From Lingula anatina (lineage: Eukaryota > Brachiopoda > Lingulata > Lingulida > Lingulidae): a stretch of DNA of 64,000 nucleotides. The stretch is taken from assembly GCF_001039355.2 (NCBI RefSeq), contig NW_019775755.1, positions 121,125 through 185,124 on the forward strand, given 5' to 3'. Positions 1-12,635 of the stretch are shown here, one piece after another (positions within the stretch are counted from its first letter, which is position 1; each line of letters opens with the position of its first letter). Made by a program: the position numbers and the translations under genes. The notes under the pieces are model-generated. The model saw nothing but the letters and a program-made list of their open reading frames with translations. It was not told the DNA's origin and did no database searches.

Positions 1-1596
1 GAAATGCTCATTCTTCACTCTTGGCAGGAGGTGGAGTAGGGTCAGATATGCGACAGGTGTACATTAATCAATCAGGGGTACGACAAAGAGTACACATTGT
101 GTTGCAAGATTCCTTTATTTCCTTAAAGACACCAGCGCTGGGTGACATATATAATAAAGTGAACATGTAGAAAGGAGAAGTGCTACGATAAAATTCATTT
201 ACGAATATCAAAGGATAATAAATGGTATCGAACTGACGTCCACGTTTAAGGATTACAAACACTCCCCGAACGTGACTTCTAAAAATTCATAGTAGCGAAA
301 ATAAAATATCAATATATATATATACATATATATATATTTTTTTTTGTACATGTCACCATAAGTTCGCTTGTTCGAGTGCTTGAGCAAAAAAAGGAAAAAA
401 GAAATTCTTGGTATGATATACTTTATGGAAACATTTGCATCCATTTCCACTAGATTGTCTGAAATCGGGCTTCAATAGAAACATATAAACACCATAAAAT
501 TGGCACAAATGGAAGATTTAACTTAATAAGACTGTCTACAGTAAATGTATTATTATCATCGGTCACCTCATGACTTTAATACTGCATTTGCCGTCCCGGG
601 GGTGTTCATAATGACGTGAACAGGAAATGGATCAAATCAGAAAGATATCTGGAAACAAATGCAATGATTATAATTAGTGACAGTGTACGACTGTCTTGAA
701 CTGCGTTTCTTTCTGCCCTAATTATACAACGGTTGTAGCTTAGTAGATCACTTGTGTGATACAATTATTTTACTAAATCGAATAAAATCGGAGATAGTTG
801 CTCAACTCGGTCTTTTCTACCTTAAGACCTTTTTTCTGCTGTGCAACAACAAAGATCCCACGTCCGAAGTAGAAAGCCAACTCCGTTACAGCGCCTTTTC
901 ACACCACGCTTTCGAAGATGGCCAGAAACGTTCTTGTAGAAATTATTGGAAAATAATATTCATCACTATCATTGTTCAGTTAGGATAACTCCCCTACATC
1001 TATCTGCTGAGTATCCTCTCGTCATCCGTTGAAGATAATTACTACTGAATGTTGATTACTAATCAATTATTAGCACGTCGCAAGAGACACAAACCTTGTC
1101 TAGGAGTCAGCGCCGTGTAGATTATTTGTCATTTTTTCCACAAGGACCAATTATGAAATTAAAAAAGGCAAATTATATTACAAAATTTCCTTACAATATC
1201 CAAAAAAACAGCACCCTTGTATAATGAAGAAAAGGATGTTTCTCTAAACAATGCCGATTTATTGAGCAACTGATGGCAATTGCCTTTCGAGGAAGCAAGA
1301 CAAGGGAGGAGATTTTGAATACGTTCCTACAATGTACACATGGATGTTTACTTTTCAGTAGAATGTTTCCGAGAATCTTTTTCCCGCCTAAATGGATTTC
1401 GATTTACTCACGAATCATGACGTGAAACTCGCTGACAAAGGGGCAAGTATTTACATAATCAGTTGCAATACGTATACCCCTTAATGATTCAACTCAACGG
1501 AGTAAAACGGAGAAACAATTACTTCCTTGTTGTGCATTCATTCCAACAAGTATAATGTCCAGACCCAATAGAGCCTGCGACGGAAATTGCTTGTTT

Positions 1597-1598
<2 letters not shown>

Positions 1599-1640
<42 letters not shown>
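1599..1640. repeat. A42 homopolymer
   Basis: An unbroken run of about 42 A, followed by two copies of GAGGAGCAAAAT. It may be the tail of an old retroposed sequence, but no body is recognisable upstream. Confidence 0.9.
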
Positions 1641-1645
<5 letters not shown>

Positions 1646-2251
1646 GCAAAATAGAGGAGCAAAATGAAATCTACGACTAGAACTGCGCTTCCACGCTCTG
1701 TGGTAAGACGATTTTCAACCAAACCGCAAGCATTTGCATTACATCAACAGGTTGATGCGAGCGAGCGTTTTGCTTAACTTGAGAATTCTTCGCTACACTC
1801 TCTCTAACGATTGACCGCATTATATGGATATCGACTCGAGGCTTCATCTTCTTCATTCACTTCGTGATCTTGAGATCAACAATCAAACAAATAACATCAG
1901 AGGAACAGTAGATATGGTGTAGTTTTTCAATTATTGTCACAATCATGCATAAATCACTTATTGTCACAATCATGCGTAAAATGGATAACCCCCCTCATAG
2001 TTTTTTCGATCAATCGTACTCGAGAAGTAATGCGAAATAGTAATAGTAATGGAAGCACTGTAGCGTTAACTGCAGAAATTGTTGCATCACTGTTAAGATG
2101 GTAAAACATATCTGGATGGTGTCCGAAAGAGTCCAGAAGTATTTATCAACATAAGATGTGTACATAATTCGCCAAAAACGCGATTTTAGCGCCGTTCCTT
2201 TTTCAAAGCTATTTCCTGTGTTCATTTTACGCTTGGTTGTCTTCGGAAATG

Positions 2252-2252
<1 letters not shown>

Positions 2253-2315
<63 letters not shown>
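2253..2315. repeat. (TA)n microsatellite
   Basis: About 31 uninterrupted TA units. Confidence 0.95.
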
Positions 2316-2319
<4 letters not shown>

Positions 2320-2870
2320 TTATTTATATATATAATGTTATATTTAGCCAAATAAACTTTTATACATTTACATACGTCCGTAATTCTAGGACTAGAGAAA
2401 ACGATATTAATTTAATTTGTAAAGTCTATTGAGCGAAACTATTCACGGCACTCTACCGCGTGTATGCAGTCACAGCCAACGTGTTCTTCAGTGTTTACCG
2501 CGCCTCGCGAGCGGCGCCAATATTTTCAGACTCACCTACCTTTCTCGATGGCTAGATTGTGGGCAGATAATCTCATGCAGTCACGTTGCTGCGACCCTGT
2601 CCTCCTCCTTTACTGACGTATTGTGAATGGGATGTACGCTTAACATAACATAAACTACATAGAGAATTCTTAATGGATGTCTGTCTTTTAACAATATATG
2701 AGGTGTAAATGCCATCTGACTCGTTTAACACGTTGGACAAGTATTTCGCGCCCTTAGTCTGATAATTTTTTACAAAATTTCCATTTTCATAAAAGGGTCA
2801 TCAGATAAGTCTGATCTCTCGGAGAGCAAGTTTGAGAGAAAAGATTTTTCGCGTTTTTTGCTATTACCTG

Positions 2871-3004
2871 GGCCCCGTATCTCGAAAGCATCGAGCGCAA
2901 GAGTCTCGATTCCCTAACCCCCATATGGGGCTAGTATGGACGAGTTAGTGAATCGAGACGCTTGGGCTCGGTCGCAATGCGCGATGCTTTCGAGTTACGG
3001 GGCC
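2871..3004. mobile_element. small palindromic MITE-like element
   Basis: The left arm starts GGCCCCGTATCTCGAAAGC; the right arm, inverted, starts AGGCCCCGTAACTCGAAAGC. Similarity continues through GTCTCGATTC on both arms. The GC content is far above the surroundings. I could not fix a target duplication. Confidence 0.6.
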
Positions 3005-4983
3005 TGTACTAGTACTGGAAACGTAGCTAATCAGCGTGGTGATAGCCTTAAAAATTGTTGCAAGGTCTCACAACAATAAACATAACATAACATCGCATTT
3101 ACTAGCTTTTACCATGGACGATTACCTCTCTGATACCAACCCTGCTTCGCGCAAGGTTTTTGTGCTCCCCCTTCTTTTCATCTCTCTCACGCGTTTTAAT
3201 TTTTATAGATATGATCTATGAAATAATGGCCATATTGACTCGAGTGTAGGTGAAAATTTGCCAGACCCCACATTACTTTATATTGAGCACGTTAAATTTG
3301 AAATACATTTTATTTGGAATGTCTGATGATGTGAATGTAATATTATTATTTTTCTGTATAATATTGTAATAAAATAGTTTTAAAAACAGGTTATGCCCAC
3401 TCAAACAATTACTTTTTGAAGAAATGGACAAACACAAAGTGCAGATACAAAGGGAGTGAAAGGTGATGTTTTTTAGTACGTGCATTCAAACTGACCTTAG
3501 CAAAAAAAAAAAAAAAACATGAATAAATACTTAAGCGAGTGATGGTTTTGTCTTTCAAAGAAAGGAGAATTTATTAGAGGAAGCTTCATTCTTTGCGGGT
3601 GTTTTTAGAGCACAAATAGTTCTTGGTGCCAATTTCCTTTTTTGTTAAGTTGATATACACTGATGCTCAAAAGTTTGTAGGCTGCTACACAAATTTCTAC
3701 GAAATAATCAGGATACACAGCTATTTGGGAGTGCTTCTATCCGGCTTCCTATTCGGATACAGGATTTTTTCACTTGCGGTGAAATATGCATTTTTTTTAC
3801 ATTTTCGTTTATAAAAAACATATAATGACTGAAATAAAAAAAGATGTTTTACAAGGATGATTGGTACGATGGCCCGTAAGTACCCCTACGCGTCACTGAA
3901 AACAACCTAAAGCAAATCATAAGTTAAACTAGAGTAAGTATACTGTTTTAAGGCTGATATCTGTTTTGCTTAGTTAATAATAATAATGATAATAATAATA
4001 ATAATAATAATGAGTTTATGAGTAATGAGTTTAAATGATATGAATACATTTGCAGGCTAACCAGACTACAATATTTACACAATATATAAGGATATACATT
4101 TATAAATGTGTATATGCAGTATGCTAAATTACACGTGTTAATGCGTGTTATGCTTTATAATTAATTTAATTAGGCTATTCACAGCATTAAAATCAATTAA
4201 TGGCTGTGATGTACAACCCATGACACATCCCTGTTTTGGGGCTCTTTTCCATGAGTTAAGATGTACAGGTGCGACCAAAACGGTTGTGGTGATGGGTATT
4301 ATATTACCTCTCAAATCTAACTCCACGTGTAGTTCATTTCAACGAAAATTTAAAGTGACTTGTGCCATGTTTTACGTTGCGTCACTCTGAACTTTATTCT
4401 TACCAAGGCCCATCGTAGTCAAGTGTTTCGGATACGAGGAAGTAACTGCAAATTACTCGTCAGCACATGTGTGATCGCACGTTTTCCAAGGATGCATTAC
4501 GGGGTTTCATGCCCCAGAATGACAAGAACGCAACCGTTGGGCATGTATATTTCAGTCCTTAATATAACTGGAGTTCCTGAAGTTTGTTCTAGATACTGGG
4601 AAGGTTATAACTATTTTCAAGCGATGACTGTATCCCCAGTACAGGTGTGATGTTTCAAACCTCATCGTGTAGCATATATAACTTTTACCGTGTTTATGTG
4701 AGTTATTAGAAAGCTGAAGAATTACACTAATGTGTGCACAATAAACGTTACTGGACTATTGCTTTCACTCATGTCACTATAAAATTTTAAATCTAAACTC
4801 TAAAACGACTTATAATGTTTTAAAATTCGTAGAAACAACGTATTTCATCTAGGCTCACCGGCTTGAGACTAGGCACAACCGAAAGCGTCATCCGGTCCGT
4901 TCTCAGCTTCATCATGTTTTGACCACTACCTGGAAGCCACCAGGGAACGTAGATAATTAAATCAAAGTGAGCTTAGTGGTATA
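3005..4983. other. intergenic sequence, nothing recognised
   Basis: AT-rich with one AAT microsatellite. Frames of 80-96 codons near 4145-4650 have no recognisable domain or splice context. Confidence 0.6.
3975..4010. repeat. (AAT)n microsatellite
   Basis: AAT units with one GAT interruption. Confidence 0.9.
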
Positions 4984-6130
4984 TAGTCCATGAGCCAGAC
5001 ATTTTTTTGGTACCAAAAAAGGGCCAAATTCTCATAGTGATTTTTAGTAAGGCCTATGTCTCTAGTGCCCAAATATGTGTGATAGCCTTCTCATACTGGT
5101 AGCTTTTTGTGTGCTATCACACCTTATATAACCCCACCCCTGCAGCAGCAAGGACTTTTTCTAGATGGGGGTAGGGGAGAGAAAATGCTTACTATATCTA
5201 TATGGTAACAGGTATATCAATAAATTGTATATCCTTATGGAGGCAAGGGATGGGACAATTTATTTCAAAAGTCATGAATGCATGACAATTAGTCAAGGGT
5301 CATTGATAAAGGGTCAAAGGTCACAGGANAAGAGGACCTTAATTTCTGGATTAAGACACCTGTAGAGAAAGTCATGCCTCATTAGAAAAAGGTCGAAAGG
5401 TTAGCCCAGGTCGAATTTTAAGCTTTCTTATAAATATAAACCTTAACACCATTTTAATATTATTTTTGGGTTTAAATGTATTATATTTAGGGATAACTTG
5501 ATATAATATAATTATTTATGACTAATGCATTAAAATTTGAGACTGTATATACCCATTTTTCATACATTTTATTCACATTTGGTTACTTTTCCTAAAAAAA
5601 AGCCTACGTACACTGTTTATTTTGATTCGATAATCAAGGGAAATAGGTATATTTCTATGAACTAGCATTCAGAAACATACCTTTGTCTTTTGATTATATT
5701 TTTGATGGATTTTAAATTTTTTATCATAATGAGATAGTCCATTGAAAATGACAAAAAAATTAAGCCTGCTTCATTCTGATCTCAGGAGTAGATAAAGGGA
5801 AACAAATTCAGACTGTATCCGGTATGAAGAGCAGATATGAAAATTCCTTCAGCCTCATTCTCTCTTAAACCCTAAAAATTGAATCACCTCATGCCTGTAA
5901 CCATGCCACCAATGCCACAACAAGGGAATTTAAGTACCATTTAGTTGAAATTAATATTTTGAAAGACCTGTATCAAAATATTTCTCAGTCTTTTCATGAA
6001 ATTGAACATTTCGCAGATATTATTCTTCTTTCTATACATATTTATATTCAAGATCTGCAGATTCAAGATGGGTAGTTTGTGTTCTGAATGTATGGTAGTC
6101 CTGAGAGAAAACGCAGTGAAGTCCACAATA

Positions 6131-6173
6131 GGCTATTCTATTATTCTATTCTATTATACTATTCTATTATTCT
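6131..6173. repeat. (TATTC)n-type pentanucleotide repeat
   Basis: Imperfect TATTC/TATTA units inside the foldback element. Confidence 0.8.
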
Positions 6174-7747
6174 GTAAAATTTCTAAACTTATACCAAATT
6201 GTCAAAATTTTATTAAGGGGGCACATACACATTATACTCAAATTTCTTCAGAATGGCAACAAATTTATGGCTAGGTGGCATTTAAGGTCAAACAGAAGCA
6301 TGTTTATTGTCCTTTGAAATGCATCAATTTTCACATTGTCATAATTTAATTTATTATTATTGATCTTTTGAGGAGGGCGGGTTGCAAATACTACACACAT
6401 GTTCACTAACAAATTTTTACAGGATTTATAGGATGGCAGAGGAACTAAATAATAAGTGGAAAGAAGGCAGATCATTTGTCGGCATGGACCCTGCTCCATG
6501 ATATGAATTTATCCATGTACACCATAGGCTGATCAAAGATTGAAGTAGGCTTCATGGCACATATAACATTATCATGTTGATTGTTTATATGTGTTTTGTC
6601 AAATTTATCAATTATTTGGTTGAACATTCTAATTTAGCTATTATATGTAATAATTAAGTTATCCATCAGTTCGATAAAATGTTTTATCCATGAGCCAGTC
6701 CAGTCAGTACTTGGGTACTAGTATACTGGTAATAATTATTGATATAATAATCTTTTCTAAACCGATTTGAAATACATTCACTTTCTTACTGTGTATACTG
6801 TAACAGAAGTTTTGACGTCTAAATTTGCCAATAAAAGTTCATTTATTAGTTGGAAAAAATAATGTGGAAACCAAACTGCTTGTAGAAGTTTAAGTTTCTG
6901 ATAAGATTTTATACTTTTTACTTATTTCAAATCAATGTTTTTACTTACACAGTGACTTACATAACATGCATTGCTATTTTGGAAATAACTGTTCTTTCAA
7001 TTTTTACATTTTGCTTAGATGAAAAACTATCCATTGTGTACACTGAATTGACAGGCACTTTTAACTGCTGAACCTCAGATACAGTCTGATGTTGAACAGC
7101 ATAATTTTGATTACACAGGTTGTTATATATAGTCATACAAATTTCAAAATTTTATGTATGCTTTAATTAAATAAAATTTTAGTTATTTCCCTATATATGT
7201 TTTGCAAATAACAAATATGTGTCACCATTAAATCATCCAAACGTTTTCATCTAAATGTTAAAATTTTCAGATATTGCTTATAGATTTTTATGCTGTAAAG
7301 TGAGTGTGGGTGACCATTGACCAACCACTGACCCATTAATGCATGGTAATGTGCCCTCTTTAAAAAAGTAAACTTGATGAACATCTTTTGGATACAGGCT
7401 ATGGTACAATAGCTTTGTATCTTACTTCTTCCAAATTGAATGAAAGTAAAATTTCACTTCCTGGCTCCTTATGATAGAAAGTTTTCACTTCCATTTTGAA
7501 TTGAAGTTATATAATATGCAAATAAAAAAAACCTAAGAATTAAAGAAGGGGCCTCAGACTCGATGAACTAGTCTTTAATAGTCACACAGCATCTAGTTAT
7601 ACCCAAAAGTATTTCTATAATCGAAAATGTTCTCTTTTAATGGTGTTTAATTTCATATTTATGAAAAAGCTTAAATTGTTGATGAAGTTTGGCCTCAGCT
7701 GACACTATTGACCTATTTCTAATGAAGCATGACTTTGTTTACATGTC

Positions 7748-7876
7748 NNNNNNNNNNNNNNNNNNNNNNNNNNNNNNNNNNNNNNNNNNNNNNNNNNNNN
7801 NNNNNNNNNNNNNNNNNNNNNNNNNNNNNNNNNNNNNNNNNNNNNNNNNNNNNNNNNNNNNNNNNNNNNNNNNNNN
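7748..7876. other. assembly gap
   Basis: 129 N inside the foldback element. Frames crossing it are meaningless. Confidence 1.
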
Positions 7877-9362
7877 TCTACAAATCATTCACCAAATACC
7901 AATTTCTTTCTCTAAACAATATTTTTTAAAAGATTTTGGTTTTAATTTATAAAAAATCCATAAAATATGACCTCTTGTGACCTTTGACCCATTATCAATG
8001 ACCCTTGACTCACTGTCATGCATAAATGATTTATGAAATTAATTGTCCCATCCCTTACCTCCATAAGAATATATAATGCATTGATATATCTCTAACCATA
8101 TTGATGTAGCAAGGATTTTCTTTCCCCTACCCCCACTTTCAGAGATGGCATATTTTGGTCATTAGGTTCACATTCTTTTACATAATTTTCTGAAATAAGA
8201 CAGCTGAGGCTCCAAACTTTGCTCATAAGCATAAGACTATACCATCTTTACAAATCATTCACCAAATACCATATTCTTACTTAAATAATGATATTAAAAA
8301 AACTTTTTGGCTTTAATTTATGAAAAATCCCCAAAAATGACCTCCTGTGACCTTTGACCCTTTATCAATGACCCTTGACTAATTGTCATGCATTCATGAC
8401 TTTTGAAATAAACTGTCCCATCCCTTGCCTCCATAAGGATATACAATTTATTGATATACCTGTTACCATATAGATATAGTAAGCACTTTCTCTCCCCTAC
8501 CCCCATCTAGAAAAAGTCCTTGCTGCTGCAGGGGCGGGGTTATATAAGGTGTGATAGCACATAAAAAGCTACCAGTATGAGAAGGCTATCACACATATTT
8601 GGGCACTAGAGACATAGACCTTACTAAAAAACACTATGAGAATTTGGCCCTTTTTTGGTACCAATGGCTGAAAATCAGGGGTCTGGCTCATGGACTAATA
8701 TAACAACCGACAGACTACTGAGTAAAATGTCAGCGGGTGAATAACTGCGCTTGATCCACGTTCACCGCCTTAGGCTTTCCTGTTGATATCTTTAGAGATG
8801 GGTATTAAACAGCGTTATATATCATCATTTCTGGCTAAACGACTTAATACATTGCCAAGGGACAGCCCAAAGGGACTCAATAAAACACACACACTGGAAA
8901 ATGAACTTCATCGAAGTTAGCATAGAGTTAGCGTTAAGCAGACCATACCACAACAGTTCCGCGTGCAGTGACAGAGGAAGTTTGGTTCATTTTTATTCAC
9001 TTCAGCCAGAGCGATAAATAAAAACAATCCATTTCAACCCCTCCGCCAAGACAACTCAATCCTCATTATTGTTCATTATTTATTAATAAACTAATTAATT
9101 AGCCACATTCTCATTATTGATGATTGAATTGCATTATTCGTGGTGTAATAAGAATATTGACCAAATTAGCCCTATCTTGAAATGGTGAATAATCCTTTAA
9201 AAAGTTCCTGGATCCAGGCAGGGATCCGAAACACCACCAAAATTACATCAAAATCAATCAATAACTTTTGGAGTTTAGGCTGATGAACAGACAAACAATA
9301 TACAGAGGTCATAGGCGAAAACATAACCTCCTTGACAGATATAAATAAATAAATGAAAAAAT

Positions 9363-9363
9363 A

Positions 9364-9400
<37 letters not shown>
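9363..9400. repeat. (AAT)n microsatellite
   Basis: About 12 clean units; read on the minus strand it makes spurious polyisoleucine or polytyrosine frames. Confidence 0.95.
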
Positions 9401-11652
9401 GAGTAAAGCTGCGAAGGACCCAATTACAGATGGGTAGAATAATTCCAATAAGTACCGTGCAAATAAACTGTACAGAAGTTCAGTACAAAGTTGGCTCTCC
9501 ATTTGTATGTATTTATTTATTCTGATTACCTATGGCTCGAAATGTCTCGTCACCGTCTCCTTCCAAAATATTTGTTCGCTCCAAATATGTCATATTTTTA
9601 CTTTAAATCAACTAAGGAACTTCCTCTGAAAAAAAGGAAGATTGATTTCAGCAAACGGAAAGATCAGATTGTTTTTTCAGAAAGTTATCGATTTTTATTT
9701 GTTTTTTGTTTATGACGTTCGCTCTGCTGTTTTGTTTTATACCTCAAGTTTACGATGCAAAAGGTATGTTTACTTTAAAAATTGGCATGAATTGATTCAA
9801 ACTAGTTTTGGTTAAGTGTCTGTATATATCATTTAGAATGCCACTAAAACTGGCAATTATTGTGACTATATATCTATCAGGTATTAAAATTTCTCCAAGA
9901 AGACAAAATGTTGGCTTGTAAAGCTTGCTTGCGTTTCCTAGTCAAATGTTGCAAAATTGAAACAAACACAGGATGCAGCGGGTATTTTAATATTGACATA
10001 TTAAAATTTTTAGCCTACGGTTACTAAAAAAGGGGAATGAGGTATAAAAAGCGAAAAGTTAGATCTACTTCACTTTAGGTCCACATGTACCTTGTATATA
10101 TATTGCGTAGGCCTACTTACAACGGCATAAACCAAATTTGTTTTAGCAAAGAGACCTATAGGCGTGGGGTGAAATAGTGGAGTTGACAGATAATGAATTT
10201 TCAGTCATAAATTCTTAGAAGTGGAGCACACTACCCTAAAGTTCTATTCTTTATAGTTAAAGCACCACAGATGCTATATAGAAATATAAATTTCCAAAAT
10301 TCAAAAATTCTAATTAAAAGCATCTGAAAGTTATTGAAAATTCAAAAGATACAGTCCTTCCCGTACTTCATTTTTTGCGAATGTAGGCCTACGGCAGAAG
10401 TAGTACACGTTTACTGTACCTACTCTAAATATTTAAGTCCTTTTGGAGCGAAATACAAGAGTTCTGCTGCGGCTGTGTTAAGTGCACTTTAACCAAAAGA
10501 CCGTCGTCAGACGTCTTCTGTTTTTGACTTTGACAAAAATAGATGAAGACACGTGTCTTGAAATCGCCTGCCACAGTTTAAAACTTGCAGAATTATAAAC
10601 GAACGCTGGCACTAGGGGGAAAACGCATGGAAAATACTGTGTAGAAGAAAATAATTACAATGTTAATTACACATCTTAATTTTCCTAATTGCATTACAGT
10701 TATACCGCCTCTTTCTTCGTTCCTTCATCGATTTTGATTTAATATTTACGCTAGTAGGCGCGGGCTGAAGTGTAGAGGGGAAGAAAAGTTGTTCCGTCGC
10801 TTCTAATTATTCCAATAAATAATCAACGTTTTTATTTACACTATCGGCCTCTATCAGAGACAAAGAGCCGGGCTAGGACGTTTACAGATCTAATGGCTTG
10901 TAACAATTAAATCACAACGGTTATTAAGTCAACAAATTTTGATTATACGTATGTGCCTGGGGGGTTTAAGTCAATATAGGTAAAAAGTCTGGCTGTTTGC
11001 CAGTAGTCAGGACGGTGGTGGTGGTAGGCAAGAGTTTGGGCGGAGTTTGGACTGTTTCCAAAGTACACATGTAGGTCGGACATCACTTTCTAGACTTTTT
11101 GTAAATTATAGCTGGAAGTATGCTCACGTTTCTATCCACATGCATGGTGACCCGATGGTGCCTGGGAATATCCACTCATCTATTGTATAGACTTACATAT
11201 ACGTTATTCTCTTCTCAGTATGGAACGTTTTGACAATAAAACGAAAAGCCATACCCAATTATCAACTGGTTATTTATACCAGGTCATAAAAACGATTTGT
11301 GACTGTAAAAAATTGTTTGTGGACAATCATGGAGAGTGACAATGAAAAGAATACTGGTTAGTTTGAAAAACTTTTGAATAAAAACATTCTACCCCTACCT
11401 ATCAATTTGCCAATTGTTCAAAAAGATCATGAAAGATAAACATATTGGGGAATACTACGTTTCGTTGGTCATTTCAATGTCAGTGTTAATCAATTGGAAA
11501 ATATCATTTTTTAAGAGATAGCTGGCGGAGTAAGTATATTGCACGGGACAACCGATTGATAAATGATTAACAAAAGAAAATAAATCCAGTGTTATTAATT
11601 GTCCATCTAACAGTCACACTTAGCAAAGAGAACGTTTTAAAATGTTATATGC

Positions 11653-11653
11653 A

Positions 11654-11704
<51 letters not shown>

Positions 11705-11720
11705 AATAAATAGATAGATA
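11653..11720. repeat. (AAT)n/(AAAT)n compound microsatellite
   Basis: AAT units grade into AAAT and TAGA units. Confidence 0.95.
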
Positions 11721-12616
11721 AGAAGAGAAACAACACATTTATTAACAATCACAACAATGATGAAATTCTACCTTAGCAACATGCTGAAGTAATTTGCAAA
11801 GAACTTGTAAAGGCGAGTTATAATCTTAAAAGTCTTCGGGCATAAAGAGTAGGAACAAGCAATTTTCTAATACCACTGAGATTTAAAAAGGACGTTAGTG
11901 GGTGTTAGGCTACATATTATGGAAAGATTAAAAACTCCCTCAAGCTCGACTCGCGATTTCTCAAAATACGTCAACTGCAATTCATTGGAATCTCGCTCAA
12001 TACAATTATATGTTAATATTTTTGGTCGGTTTGTGTTTTCTTTTACTTAATTAATGCCTTACTACGTACAAAAATCACGGTCGAAAAAGTCAGTGGTGTA
12101 ATAGAATGTTTCGTGGTTAATTCCAAGCAGGACGGTGCAGGACTAATGAGGTTACATGTGGTTATTTTCAGAAAATGAAAAGATAACCGGTGTCAAGGAC
12201 TCAGGCTGTCGCGAGAAAACTAGATTGCAGTTGAAAGTTACCTTTATGGTTTGTTTTCATCACATTATGATCTGGTTTGTAAAATATGGTCAACTAATTT
12301 ATTTTACATAAAATCTATTAAAGCGAAGTTAAATGTTGAATAAATGAATACCTTTTGGTCACGTCCCAGAAAGTATTATCTATTCTGTAGTCTTAAAAAA
12401 ACAGGCTGGTCGCAGAACTTCTGTGTCAATCCAAGGAATATAAATCAGCGGACCGTCACATCAGTATCTCCCTATGGCCGGGGATAGTTCATATATTTCC
12501 CTTGTTAGAGGTTATACACCAAGAACGGTCTTTGGGTGCACGGAAGACAGGTTAACTGGCTTTTCTAAGAAATAACAGGTGGGACTGCGGAACGCTCAAT
12601 ATATTTCAGCATTGGC

Positions 12617-12635
12617 TTTTTTTTTTTTTTTTTTT
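12617..12635. repeat. T19 homopolymer
   Basis: An unbroken T run. Confidence 0.95.

Larger units (their letters stand above)
1..2870. other. intergenic sequence, no gene recognised
   Basis: Only short unconserved frames. It contains the A42 and TA runs, a 27 bp spaced duplication of TTATTGTCACAATCATGC (1931 and 1958) and a CpG-rich block at about 2440-2630, discussed in the findings. Confidence 0.6.
4984..8697. mobile_element. 3.7 kb foldback (terminal inverted repeat) element, nonautonomous
   Basis: The ends are inverted copies beginning TAGTCCATGAGCCAGAC, and the inverted similarity continues inward for several hundred bases (about 4984-5330 against 8340-8697, weaker further in). ATA flanks both outer ends and may be the target duplication. 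In the right arm a block of about 280 bp is repeated directly (7876-8155 and 8247-8510, offset about 372 bp). The two similar open frames of about 60 residues, one in each arm on opposite strands, are by-products of the inverted repeat. No transposase is visible, though 129 bases are missing in a gap at 7748-7876. Confidence 0.8.

Noticed and set aside
2429-2626. 65-codon plus-strand frame in the CpG-rich block
   Set aside because: No domain and no downstream exon; the composition alone explains an open frame.
5165-8506. Two frames of about 60 residues on opposite strands with nearly the same protein sequence
   Set aside because: They are the two arms of the foldback element, not conserved genes.
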